From positions 1,229,183 through 1,293,182 of the forward strand of contig NZ_KK073872.1 in the NCBI RefSeq assembly GCF_000585335.1: 64,000 nucleotides of DNA. Direction: 5' to 3'. This document shows positions 45,773 to 54,156 of this stretch, one piece after another. This stretch comes from Cloacibacillus evryensis DSM 19522. Lineage in GTDB: Bacteria; Synergistota; Synergistia; Synergistales; Synergistaceae. The position numbers were made by a program, and so were the translations under genes. The notes beneath the pieces are model-generated. The model was not told the origin of the DNA, did not search any database, and was given only the letters and a program-made list of their open reading frames with translations. Within the stretch, counting starts at the first letter, position 1; each line of letters starts with the position of its first letter.

Positions 45773-45801
45773 TTGACAAAATAGTTAGACAGTGCTAACA
45801 T
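45773..45801 (+). promoter_or_regulatory. Promoter of porin gene A
   Basis: Consensus -35 TTGACA (45773-45778), 17-bp spacer, -10 TAACAT (45796-45801). It predicts a leader of about 320 nt before the ATG at 46129. Confidence 0.65.
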
Positions 45802-45807
45802 AACCAC

Positions 45808-46128
45808 CGCCATATGTTAGCAAAGACTAACTATAGGTTATTTATCGGCGTTGTTCGGCACCTTGAAAATAGAAATTTTTACTTTATTTATATTTCGCGG
45901 CTGCCAATCGCTTAGAATCCCGTAACTTCCAAAGGCTGAAAAGAGAGGTGAAACCGGCCAGAGCCACTAAGGGTGTACGGATTTTAAGGCGGGAGAATGA
46001 TATGACGGCTGATGTCTGAGAACTAATCAAGGAAACATTGGAATCTTGAACTTGACCCGGACCAGCCCCTCACAAAAATTCTTTCGCTCTATAGAAAACT
46101 CAGAGACAACCAGGAGGGTTGCAGTGTA
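45808..46128 (+). promoter_or_regulatory. Long conserved 5' leader of porin gene A
   Basis: Shares ordered blocks with the leader of porin gene C: AAGAGAGGTGAAA (45941-), GATTTTAAGGCGG (45980-45992), CAAGGAAAC (46028-46036), TTGGA and CTTGA, then ACAACC..G.GGGTTG at the ribosome-binding site. The distances between blocks are almost equal in the two leaders (39 versus 41, then 48 and 48 nt). CAAG...CTTG can pair. No open frame of note. Probably a structured leader that stabilises or regulates an abundant envelope-protein mRNA. Confidence 0.6.
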
Positions 46129-47658
46129 ATGAAAAAAATTCTTGCAGTAATCGCAATGATCGCATCTATGGCAATGGCCGTTCCTGCAATGGCGGCGACA
46201 AATCCTTTTATGGATGTTCCGCAGGGCCATTGGGCCTATGACGCGGTAGGCCTTCTCGCTTCGCGCGGCATCGTGTCGGGATATCCTGACGGTGCATTCA
46301 AAGGCGCGCAGCCCGCGACACGTTATGAGATGGCGTCTGTGGTAGCGCGCGCCCTCGTGGCGGTCGACGCTGACAAGGCCAGCAAGCAGGATCTTGAACT
46401 CCTCAAGAAGCTCGTCATGGAATTCAAAGACGAACTCGACGCCCTCGGCGTGAAAGTCGACAAACTCGACAAGAGAGTCGCGGTCCTTGAAGACGGTGTC
46501 GGCGGATGGAAGATCCGCGGGACATTTATGTTCGACGCGAAGTTTGCCAACGACACCGACAACGGGCAATACTATTACAACGAAAGCAATAAAAAGAACG
46601 ACTTTGAAAAAGAGCAGTTCCGTCTCTATCTGACGAAGCAGATCGACGAAAACACATACTTCTACGCCGAATACCGTACTGGCGCCGACGACGCGGGAGA
46701 TGACGTCAACGGACGCGGCGACCTGCAGCACATGATGTGGTCGCATCTCTTCTTAGATACCAAGCTTCCGTACGATATCGGATTCCGCGTCGGGCGCTTC
46801 ACCGTGGACTTTGAAGAAGAATACGGCCTCTACACCGACAACGACGCCGTCTTCGGCGACTTCCGCACGGATGGCTTCCGCCTCACCAAGCAGTGGAGCA
46901 ATTTCAGGGCGACGGCGGTCGTCGGACGCAACGACAATCTTGGTATCGACGGCATGAACGACAGCGGCAGCGGTACCCACATGACATATGTGCTTGACCT
47001 CAACTGGCAGCCCGGCGAGAAGTTCTTTGCGGGCGCGACCGGCTACTGGTTCGACGACGATTCAACGCCCGACACGGCCGGCGATCTTGGAGTCAAAAAC
47101 TACGGTCTCTATGCCGGTTATAAGTTCACCCCGGCGGTCGAACTGAAGGGCATCTACTACTTCCAGGATCTTGGCAAAGACGTCTCCGGCGCGGCGTACG
47201 AAGACAGCCCGAAAGCGTGGAAAGCCGTCCTCGACGTCAAGCAGGATCTTCTCAAATTCACCGGGCTCTGGATCGAATATTCACAGCAGGACAACACCTT
47301 CCTCGGCTACAACGACCGCTATTCGATAGGCGGGGGAGCCTATGACCATGTCGGCAGAAACATGGAATACGCAAACCCTTACGGGACCTCAAAGTGGTGG
47401 TTTGTGAAAGCCGACCAGCAGTGGAACGACAAGTGGAGCACCTTCATTCGTTTCGCGAACGTCGGCTACGATACCGCGGGGCTTGACGACGCGACGGAGT
47501 GGGGCCTTGGCGTTGGTTACCAGTACACGCCCGCCATCGGTTTTGAGCTTGCCTACGACCAGGTCGACCACGGAGACAACGGCTGGGCCGTCGGTGATCC
47601 CGAAGTGGCGCGCGGCAAGGACCATGTCGTCCGCTTCCGCACGACCATCAATTTCTAA
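46129..47658 (+). CDS. SLH-domain outer-membrane porin A (OmpM type)
   Basis: A 509-residue envelope protein. The signal peptide is MKKILAVIAMIASMAMAVPAMA. One SLH domain follows (NPFMDVPQGHWAYDAVGLLASRGIVSGYPDGAFKGAQPATRYEMASVVARAL), then a coiled-coil spacer (KQDLELLKKLVMEFKDELDALGVKVDKLDKRVAVLE). The rest is a long Gly/aromatic-rich beta-barrel ending in TTINF with the C-terminal Phe used by the Bam machinery. Such proteins tether the outer membrane to peptidoglycan in Negativicutes and Synergistota. It is complete, with its own promoter and leader, unlike its two relatives at 48.6 and 51.7 kb. Confidence 0.92.
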   Translation: MKKILAVIAMIASMAMAVPAMAATNPFMDVPQGHWAYDAVGLLASRGIVSGYPDGAFKGAQPATRYEMASVVARALVAVDADKASKQDLELLKKLVMEFKDELDALGVKVDKLDKRVAVLEDGVGGWKIRGTFMFDAKFANDTDNGQYYYNESNKKNDFEKEQFRLYLTKQIDENTYFYAEYRTGADDAGDDVNGRGDLQHMMWSHLFLDTKLPYDIGFRVGRFTVDFEEEYGLYTDNDAVFGDFRTDGFRLTKQWSNFRATAVVGRNDNLGIDGMNDSGSGTHMTYVLDLNWQPGEKFFAGATGYWFDDDSTPDTAGDLGVKNYGLYAGYKFTPAVELKGIYYFQDLGKDVSGAAYEDSPKAWKAVLDVKQDLLKFTGLWIEYSQQDNTFLGYNDRYSIGGGAYDHVGRNMEYANPYGTSKWWFVKADQQWNDKWSTFIRFANVGYDTAGLDDATEWGLGVGYQYTPAIGFELAYDQVDHGDNGWAVGDPEVARGKDHVVRFRTTINF

Positions 47659-47680
47659 ACGTTCAGATACATTAAAATAA

Positions 47681-47714
47681 AAAGAGCAGAGACTCGCGAG
47701 GGCCTCTGCTCTTT
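47681..47714. terminator. Bidirectional terminator between porin A and its convergent neighbour
   Basis: AAAGAGCAGAG (47681-47691) pairs with CTCTGCTCTTT (47704-47714), with A-rich and T-rich flanks, so it can end both convergent transcripts. Confidence 0.88.
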
Positions 47715-47734
47715 TTCATATTGTTATGGTTCTG

Positions 47735-48499
47735 TCATTGGACCTTTGCGAGCTCGTCCAGCCTTGACTGAATGGTCGAGATCTCGCCGTTGATGGATGC
47801 GAGCTTCGCCTCTTCCTCGGCCTTGTCCTTGCGAAGCTTTTCGAGACGCTTGATCAGGCGGTCGGTCTCAATACGCGCCGCGGTCGTGCCTTGATATAAT
47901 TTTTGCGGGGCGTCGTCGGAGACATCCCAGATGAACCTTGTCGGCTGCCCTTTGGTAATTGTGGGAGCGACGGCGCTGCGCAATTCCAGCGTGACGTTTT
48001 TCACCCCTTCCAAGAGGTCCCTGCCTGTCTTTTCGTCATAACGCGGAAAATATACGAGACCTTCCTTCCTGCCCTGGAATTTAAAGTTTAACCGTTTGTC
48101 ATAGTCTACCGGTTTATAACTTTTGTTTTTTATTTGCAGTTTGACCATGATGTCAAATGGCCCCATATGCATTGTCTCGGCATTGTTATTAAATTCTATT
48201 TGAATTGGAATCATCTCGTCTAATTTTAGGGCGCTGAGGAATTTATATTTATAATCCTCGGCCTCCTGCTTAGTCCAGAGGTTTGCTTCCGCCTCTTTCT
48301 GTATATAAGCCTCTATAAACTCGGCTGAGTAGTATGTGGCCTTTATTTCGAGGTTGCTGAGCTTGTCTTCTCCCGTATACTTACGCGATTTCGTCCATCG
48401 GTCGAGAATCTGTCCAAAGCTGTCTGCGCTGGCGAACGGTATCGCCAGCAGACTCAAAAGCGCCGTGATAAGCAGGATGGGTATTATTTTTTTTCTCAA
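47735..48499 (-). CDS. Secreted coiled-coil protein, cassette paralog 1
   Basis: A 254-residue protein of unrecognised family. A signal peptide (RKKIIPILLITALLSLLAIPFASA) is followed by a soluble domain with LDEMIPIQIEFNN and FNFKFQG-like strands. The C-terminal coiled coil is Lys/Glu-rich (RLIKRLEKLRKDKAEEEAKL). The likely start is TTG 48499 behind GGAGG, matching the TTG start of its paralog at 53343, rather than ATG 48526. The two paralogs are about half identical in the middle but nearly identical over the last 45 residues. It lies downstream of porin body B, mirroring the position of the other paralog behind porin C, so it probably works with the porin at the envelope. Confidence 0.8.
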   Translation of the reverse strand: MRKKIIPILLITALLSLLAIPFASADSFGQILDRWTKSRKYTGEDKLSNLEIKATYYSAEFIEAYIQKEAEANLWTKQEAEDYKYKFLSALKLDEMIPIQIEFNNNAETMHMGPFDIMVKLQIKNKSYKPVDYDKRLNFKFQGRKEGLVYFPRYDEKTGRDLLEGVKNVTLELRSAVAPTITKGQPTRFIWDVSDDAPQKLYQGTTAARIETDRLIKRLEKLRKDKAEEEAKLASINGEISTIQSRLDELAKVQ

Positions 48500-48585
48500 A
48501 AGAGTTTCCTCCAGTCTGATTTGCATTGCTTTGATAAAGCCGGTAAAAATAGATCGATGGTTATGAGAAAGCCTGTGCTCTTAAC

Positions 48586-48615
48586 AAAACAGAGGCCCAA
48601 AGGGCCTCTGTTTTA
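48586..48615 (-). terminator. Terminator after porin body B
   Basis: AAAACAGAGGCCC-AAA-GGGCCTCTGTTTT, a perfect stem followed by Ts on the minus strand. Confidence 0.9.
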
Positions 48616-48651
48616 GAGTTGTTAATTGTTTTTGTTCAGCAGATCGTCCAA

Positions 48652-50049
48652 TTAGAAATTGATCGCTGTGCGGAACTGGAATACGTGGTCTTTGCCGTCT
48701 TTGAAATCGTCGCCATGATTAAAGATGTTGCCATCTCCATAGTCAACGCAGTCGTAGGCGAGACGGAAAGCGATGGCGGGCGTGTACTGATAAGTTACGC
48801 CAGCGCCGTAACCCTTCGCGTCATCAAGGCCGGTCGTGTCGAAATCAGCCTGCTGATAACGGAGGTAGCTGCTCCACTTGTCGTTCCATTTCTGGTCGGC
48901 ATAGATGAAGAACAACTTCGTTGTACCGTCGTTCCAAGGCATATTGTCGGAGATCGAAGCGGCGTTTGCGGAATTGACGCCGAAGCTGTAAGGATCTCTT
49001 ACGCCGTTGAAGGTATTATCCTGCTGCTGATATTCAAAGCGAAGCCCTGTGAACTTAAGCAGATCCTGTTTGACAGCAAGGGTTGCTCTCCAAGCCTTCG
49101 GGCTATCTTCAAAACCACCTGCAATCCCTTCATCGAGGTCCTGCCAGTAGTAGGTTCCCTGGAGGGCGACGGCCGGTGTGAAGTTATAGGACGCATAGAC
49201 GCTGTAGGTGTTGTAATCCATATCCTCCATGGCCGCGAGGTCGCTGTCATCCTTAACCCAAACGCCGTTGGCGCCAATAAAGAACTTTTCATTGGGCTGC
49301 CAGGTAAGGTCAAGGGCGTAGTGCATCTGAGCTGTATCATAAAGATTACCACTATTCATCACAACGTCACCAGCTCCGTTTATTCTGTAAGCAGGAGACT
49401 TGTAAGCGCCGCTGAACGTGTTGCGTCCAATAACAGCCTTCGCGGAGAAGGTGTTCCATGTCTTCGTGAACTGGAAACCGTCTACACGATAGTCGCCGTA
49501 GATGGCGTCGTTGTCGATGTAGAGATCGTGGTCGCCTTCAAAGTCGAGGAAGAAACGCCCGACGCGGTAACCTACGCCATAGGGAAGCACTGTGTCGACA
49601 TAGACCTGACGGATATTGAATCCATCGACATCTCCATAACCGCTCTTACCGCCGGAACCTTCGCTGCCCGCGCGGAACTGGGCATAGAAGCTGGTGGTGT
49701 CGCTGATCTGCTTGGTGAGCGTCAGACGGAAACGGTCTTTCTCAAAATCTGTGTCGAGTCCGTTCGATGTGTAAGCGCTTCCTGCCTGATCTCCGCCGGC
49801 GAAGTTAGCGTCAAACCAGAACTGTCCGGAGAGCTTCCATCCGCCGAGACGATCTTCAAGAACCGCAACGCGCTTGTCAATTTTGTCGACCTTCACGCCG
49901 AGTGCGTCGAGTTCGTCTTTGAATTCCATGACGAGCTTCTTGAGGAGTTCGAGATCCTGCTTGCTGGCCTTGTCAGCGTCGATCGCCACTAGGGCGCGCG
50001 CTACTACTGACGCCATCTCATAACGTGTCGCGGGCTGTGCACCCTTGAA
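48652..50049 (-). pseudogene. Silent porin cassette B: SLH-porin body without start, signal peptide or promoter
   Basis: Reads in frame from Phe at 50049 (FKGAQPATRYEMASVVARALVAIDADKASKQDLELL...) to the stop at 48652, 465 residues. It contains the last third of the SLH domain, the coiled coil and a full beta-barrel ending in RTAINF. The signal peptide and first part of the SLH domain are missing, and upstream DNA has no ribosome-binding site. The break falls exactly at the recombination-type site 50034-50057. Joined to the 56 codons of porin C upstream of the matching site, it would encode an intact 521-residue porin. I therefore see it as a stored cassette, not simple decay. Confidence 0.85.
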
Positions 50050-50057
50050 TGCACAGC
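50034..50057. other. Recombination-site candidate at the head of cassette B
   Basis: Perfect inverted arms GCTGTGCA (50034-50041) and TGCACAGC (50050-50057) around an 8-bp spacer. This is the arm-spacer-arm form of tyrosine-recombinase core sites. In the reading direction of cassette B the spacer is TTCAAGGG, identical to that at 51874-51881 in porin C, which lies in the opposite orientation. Confidence 0.7.
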
Positions 50058-50116
50058 TCCCCGTGACTGCTGCGGTGTTTTTTTACGTACTTTTGAGATG
50101 TACGACGTATGAGTAA

Positions 50117-51277
50117 TTAGTGCCGAAGCATACTGACCGCTTCCTCCAAAGAATTATGCGAAAGATGAGCATACCTTTGCGTCATGGCGATAGAGCCGTG
50201 GCACAATAATTTTTGTATTATATGAAGCGGGACCCCCTCGATCGCGAGTTGGCTTGCGAAGTCATGCCGCAGGCAGTGCCACGTGAAATTTTTTAGCCCC
50301 GCCTTATCCACCACCCTCATGAAAGGGCGCGTTATATCATTCCTCTGACTTCCGTCCGGGGCGGAAAAAATAAAGCCGCTGTCGGCTCCGCAAAATTTCT
50401 GCCAATCGGCAAGCGCCTTATAAGCCTTTTTATTCAGCGGAATGATCGCGTCCTTTCCACCCTTCATGATCTCCGCGCGCAGACTGAGAGTACGCAGCTT
50501 GAAATCAACATCTTCCCACTTAAGTCCCAGCAGAGTTCCCTTTCTGATGCCGGTGTTCAAACTTAGGACGACGGCAGGTTTCAGATAGTCCTTTCCCTGC
50601 TGTCGCTCCCTGTCGTTGAGCGCGGCCATTAAACTTACGCGTTCCTCTTTAGTTAAAAAACGTGCCACCACTTTGGAATCTGTTTGAGGCAGTTTGGGGG
50701 CCTTGAACGGAACCTCTTTGAGGAAGCCATGCTTTACGCCCCAGGATGTCACCGCCTGTAATGCCGCGATACGCCGATTGATAGTGGCGCGTTTTATCTG
50801 TCCGATATTATCCATCTGCCAGCGCTCGATACAGCCGGTTGAAAGAGAGGCGACGGGGAGATCAAGAAACTCTTTGAAAAGCCTCAAAGCTCTCAGCGTG
50901 ACCGCGCCGCTCTTTTGGTGGGAGTTGACCCACGGTTCATACGCGTCGATCAACTCTCGCAGAGTGACGCCGGAATAAACAGGCCTCTTAGGATTCATAA
51001 GAATGGCGGGGTCTACCCCTTCCAGATACAATTTCGCCAAATATTCTCTGGCGATCTTGCGTGCCGTGGCAAGATTTACAAGCGATGCGGAAATTATCTT
51101 TTTATTCTTGAGCCTCTTCTCAGGCGACGGCGTCCGATAACTTAGATACCATGTCTTTCTGCCGGAGACCTCTACGCGGAGAAACAGCCCGCGAACGAAG
51201 GTATCCCGCAGGTCGTAACGCTTGCTTCTTGGGCTTGCCTTGTCACAAACCGACTGTGTAAGATAAAGCTGTGCCAT
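50117..51277 (-). CDS. Tyrosine recombinase (phage-integrase family), probable inversion enzyme
   Basis: A 386-residue protein. The N-terminal arm-type DNA-binding domain (LRDTFVRGLFLRVEVSGRKTWYLSYR) and a SAM-like core-binding domain (VTLRELIDAYEPWVNSHQ) precede the catalytic domain. All catalytic residues are visible: Arg in NTGIRKGTLLGLKW, Lys in IMKGGKDAIIPL, HxxR in WHCLRHDFASQL, His in LLCHGSIAMTQRYAHL and the nucleophile Tyr in the same segment. Start ATG 51277 with GGAGG nine bases upstream. Intact, adjacent to the site at 50034-50057 and inside the segment that appears invertible. It could instead be the integrase of a lost element. Confidence 0.93.
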   Translation of the reverse strand: MAQLYLTQSVCDKASPRSKRYDLRDTFVRGLFLRVEVSGRKTWYLSYRTPSPEKRLKNKKIISASLVNLATARKIAREYLAKLYLEGVDPAILMNPKRPVYSGVTLRELIDAYEPWVNSHQKSGAVTLRALRLFKEFLDLPVASLSTGCIERWQMDNIGQIKRATINRRIAALQAVTSWGVKHGFLKEVPFKAPKLPQTDSKVVARFLTKEERVSLMAALNDRERQQGKDYLKPAVVLSLNTGIRKGTLLGLKWEDVDFKLRTLSLRAEIMKGGKDAIIPLNKKAYKALADWQKFCGADSGFIFSAPDGSQRNDITRPFMRVVDKAGLKNFTWHCLRHDFASQLAIEGVPLHIIQKLLCHGSIAMTQRYAHLSHNSLEEAVSMLRH

Positions 51278-51407
51278 TTTTTCAATCCTCCATTTTGTAT
51301 AAAACTGGTGTAACGAGACAAGAAAATATAACAAAATACAGACATAAAATAGCCCAAAGTCTTTTAATATGAGGCTATAGGCCCATGCCCCTATAAAAAA
51401 ATGTATG

Positions 51408-51705
51408 TATAATGCTTACAAGCGAATAGAGAAAAGTGTTCGCTGGAAAGAAGCACATTGACAATCTGGACCCCAAATAGCTTGGAATTCTGCGACGACC
51501 CTGGACGGCAAGAAAGAGAGGTGAAAACCAACCCCCAGCCAATAAAGGAGAGCAGATTTTAAGGCGGCGGCAAGGCTGAAAAGGCTGACGACAAACATAG
51601 AGCAAGGAAACTTTGGAGACTTGAGTATGGATGCCGGCAACCCCTAAAGCGGAGCTTCCGCGTAATACAAAAAACTAAAAAACAACCAAGGGGGTTGTAC
51701 AAGTA
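51408..51705 (+). promoter_or_regulatory. Promoter region and conserved leader of porin gene C
   Basis: TATAAT at 51408-51413 is a likely -10 (TG precedes it); no clear -35. The leader of about 290 nt has the same ordered blocks as that of porin A: AAGAGAGGTGAAA (51514-), GATTTTAAGGCGG (51555-51567), CAAGGAAAC (51603-51611), TTGGA, CTTGA and a closing ACAACCAAGGGGGTTG. It lies within the putative invertible segment. The 130 bp between the recombinase start and this promoter are AT-rich and may hold its divergent promoter. Confidence 0.6.
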
Positions 51706-53197
51706 ATGAAAAAGTTTATGGCAGTACTCGCAATGGTTGCCGTAGTAGCGTTCGCCGCTCCGGCACTCGCAGCAACAAACCCGTTCATGGACGTACCCCA
51801 GGGCCATTGGGCCTATGACGCGGTAGGTCTTCTCGCTTCGCGCGGAATCGTATCAGGATATCCTGACGGCGCATTCAAGGGTGCACAGCCCGCGACACGT
51901 TATGAGATGGCGTCAGTAGTAGCGCGCGCCCTCGTGGCGATCGACGCTGACAAGGCCCAGCAAGCAGGATCTCGAACTCCTCAAGAAGCTCGTCATGGAA
52001 TTCAAAGACGAACTCGACGCACTCGGCGTGAAGGTCGACAAACTCGACAAGAGAGTCGCGATTCTTGAGAAGAACCTCGGCGGGTGGAGGCTTTCAGGAA
52101 GCTTCAAGTTTGACGCCAACTTCAGCAGCGACGACAACAACTGGTATAATGAAAACGGCGCCAGCACTGAATTCCACAAGGAATGGTTCAACCTTACGCT
52201 CCAGAAGCAGATAGACGACAAAACGTCGCTCTATGCGCGTCTCCGTATGGGACAGTACGTAGCGGGCACGGGCCGCGGTGATATCAGCGGCGCTGATACA
52301 CGTTGGGACCGTATCTTTGTAGACACGAAGCTTCCCTACGATATCAACTTCCGCGTTGGACGCTGGCTTGTCGACTTTGAAGGCGACAATGGCCTCTATT
52401 GGGAATATGATTCGAACCCGATTTTCGGCAGCAAGCGTACAGACGGATTCCAGCTCAACAAAGCATGGAACGCTTTCACTGCCACCGCGGTTATCGGTCG
52501 TAACTCCACCTATGCATGGGACGGTGCGGCTGGCAATTATATGAACTACATGCTCGACCTCAACTGGAAGCCCAACGAGAAGTTCGTGCTTGGCGCGACC
52601 GGTTACTGGTTTGTAGGCGATGCCGGCCTCCCCGATGAGTTTGATATGGATGTAAATAACTATGGTATCTATGCCGGATTCAAGTTTACGCCGGCTATTG
52701 AGCTTAAGGGTATTTATTACTTCCAGAAGCTTGGAGACAACTGGGCAGTCGCGGAAGACAGCCCGAAGGCATGGAAGGCCGTCCTCGACGTGAAACAGGA
52801 AGCCCTCAAGTTCACCAGCCTCTGGCTCCAGTATGAGCAGGTCGACAACTCCTTCATGGGGCTCAATCAGCAGAACAATATGGACTGGGGTGTAGTTCCC
52901 TCGATCTCCGATAACAGGCCGGTCGGCGCGGACAGCACATCAACGTTCTGGATGATCGGCGCCACTCAGCAGTGGAACGACAAGTGGAGCACATTCCTGA
53001 AGTATGCTCAGGCTGATTACGACGAAGATTGGCTCGATGACGCGAAGAACTATACGATCGGTGTGAACTATCAGTACACACCGGCGATAGCCTTCCAGCT
53101 CACCTACGACCATATCGACTACGGTGATACAAACCCTGCCGATTACCTGAACGGAGACAACCACGTCGTCAAGTTCCGTACAACGGTCAATTTCTAA
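51706..53197 (+). pseudogene. SLH-domain porin C, currently linked to the promoter but frameshifted
   Basis: A complete gene layout: signal peptide (MKKFMAVLAMVAVVAFAAPALA), SLH domain, coiled coil and beta-barrel ending in RTTVNF. A single extra C in GGCCCAGC (CCC at 51956-51958; GGCCAGC in the otherwise matching A and B sequences) shifts the frame and gives a stop at 52068. Without it the protein is 496 residues. The change lies in the inverted repeat shared with cassette B. It may be a slipped-strand off state, a fixed mutation or a sequencing error. Confidence 0.88.
51866..51889. other. Recombination-site candidate inside porin C
   Basis: Left arm ACGGCGCA, spacer TTCAAGGG (51874-51881), right arm TGCACAGC (51882-51889). 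Spacer and right arm are identical to the site at cassette B; the left arm is imperfect. The porin A equivalent has a different spacer (TTCAAAGG) and right arm (CGCGCAGC). Confidence 0.65.
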
Positions 53198-53217
53198 TTT
53201 AACTCACTTAACACCAA

Positions 53218-53248
53218 AAACAGAGACCCGCAAGGGTCTCTGTTTTTT
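53218..53248 (+). terminator. Terminator after porin C
   Basis: CAGAGACCC-GCAA-GGGTCTCTG with T6 following. Confidence 0.92.
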
Positions 53249-53342
53249 ACGCCTTATTATTCAGGATTTATAGCTTGTTTTTTATTTTACGGATTTATCA
53301 AACATAAATCATCAATATTTTTAAAAACAGGAGGAAATAAAT

Positions 53343-54101
53343 TTGAAAAGAAGTGTAAGGATGATTTTAGCAGTCGCATGTCTGCTTATAGGACTGGCTG
53401 CCGTCGCAAACGCCGCCGCCACAGATCAGATACTGTCAAGGTGGGGCAAGAAGATAAAGTTGATCGACAGGGAGGATCAGGTATCTAATTTAGAGATAAG
53501 GGCGACATATTATTCGACGGAGTATGTTGAAGCCCTCGTGCAGAGCGAGGCTCAGAAAAACCTCTGGACCCAGCAGGAGGCCGACGAGTATAAATACAGG
53601 CTGTTGAACACCCTTCAACTGGAAGAGATGATACCGATCCGTATAGAGTTCACTAACAACGGCCCATCCATGCATCTCGGCCCATTTGACGTAATGGTCA
53701 AGCTGATGATAGGCAACAAAGAATATAAAATGGCCGATTACGACAAGAGGTTCAACTTCAAATTTCAGGGAGAGAAAGAAGGTCTCGTGTTTTTCAGAAG
53801 ATATGATGAAAAGACAGGAAAGGACCTTCTGAAAGGGGTCAAACAGGTACGCCTAATATTTTCTCCGACGATAAGCCCGATAACGGATGGCAGGCGAACG
53901 GAATTTATCTGGGACATAGCAAACGACGACCCTGCTAAGCTCTTTCAGGGAAAGGCCGCCGCGAAATATGAGACCGACCGCCTGATCAAGCGTCTCGAAA
54001 AGCTCCGCAAGGACAAGGCCGAGGAAGAGGCGAAGCTCGCCTCCATCAACGGCGAGATATCGACCATCCAGGCAAGGCTGGACGAGCTCGCGAAACAGTA
54101 A
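53343..54101 (+). CDS. Secreted coiled-coil protein, cassette paralog 2
   Basis: A 252-residue paralog of the protein at 47735-48499. It starts at TTG 53343 behind AGGAGG, with a signal peptide ending near VANAAA. It shares the motifs LDR/LSNLEI.ATYYS, LEEMIPI.IEF, GPFD.MVKL and YDEKTG.DLL.GVK with paralog 1. The C-terminal coiled coil (ETDRLIKRLEKLRKDKAEEEAKLASINGEISTIQ) is almost the same DNA as in paralog 1, suggesting recent gene conversion. It follows porin C as paralog 1 follows porin body B. Family and function unrecognised; an envelope role is inferred from the signal peptide and neighbours. Confidence 0.82.
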   Translation: MKRSVRMILAVACLLIGLAAVANAAATDQILSRWGKKIKLIDREDQVSNLEIRATYYSTEYVEALVQSEAQKNLWTQQEADEYKYRLLNTLQLEEMIPIRIEFTNNGPSMHLGPFDVMVKLMIGNKEYKMADYDKRFNFKFQGEKEGLVFFRRYDEKTGKDLLKGVKQVRLIFSPTISPITDGRRTEFIWDIANDDPAKLFQGKAAAKYETDRLIKRLEKLRKDKAEEEAKLASINGEISTIQARLDELAKQ

Positions 54102-54107
54102 CTTAAA

Positions 54108-54156
54108 AACCCCGGACACAGAGCGTAATTCTACGCCACGTGTCCGGGGGTTTTTT
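54108..54156 (+). terminator. Terminator after cassette paralog 2
   Basis: CCCCGGACAC (54110-54119) pairs with GTGTCCGGGG (54140-54149), followed by GTTTTTT. Confidence 0.92.

Larger units (their letters stand above)
50042..51881. other. Putative invertible segment (about 1.84 kb)
   Basis: Bounded by the spacers of the two inverted sites. Contains the recombinase gene (minus strand) and, on the other strand, the porin C promoter, leader, signal peptide and start of the SLH domain, all pointing outward to the right. Outside each end begins a porin body, B to the left and C to the right. The inverted homology extends about 172 bp (49882-50052 against 51871-52042), with one substitution and one indel. 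Inversion would redirect the promoter and N-terminus from C to B with no frame change. Confidence 0.7.

Noticed and set aside
50058..50116. Terminator for the recombinase gene between its stop and the recombination site
   Set aside because: The CGTAC/GTACG hairpin is followed by A residues, not Ts, in the direction of the gene.
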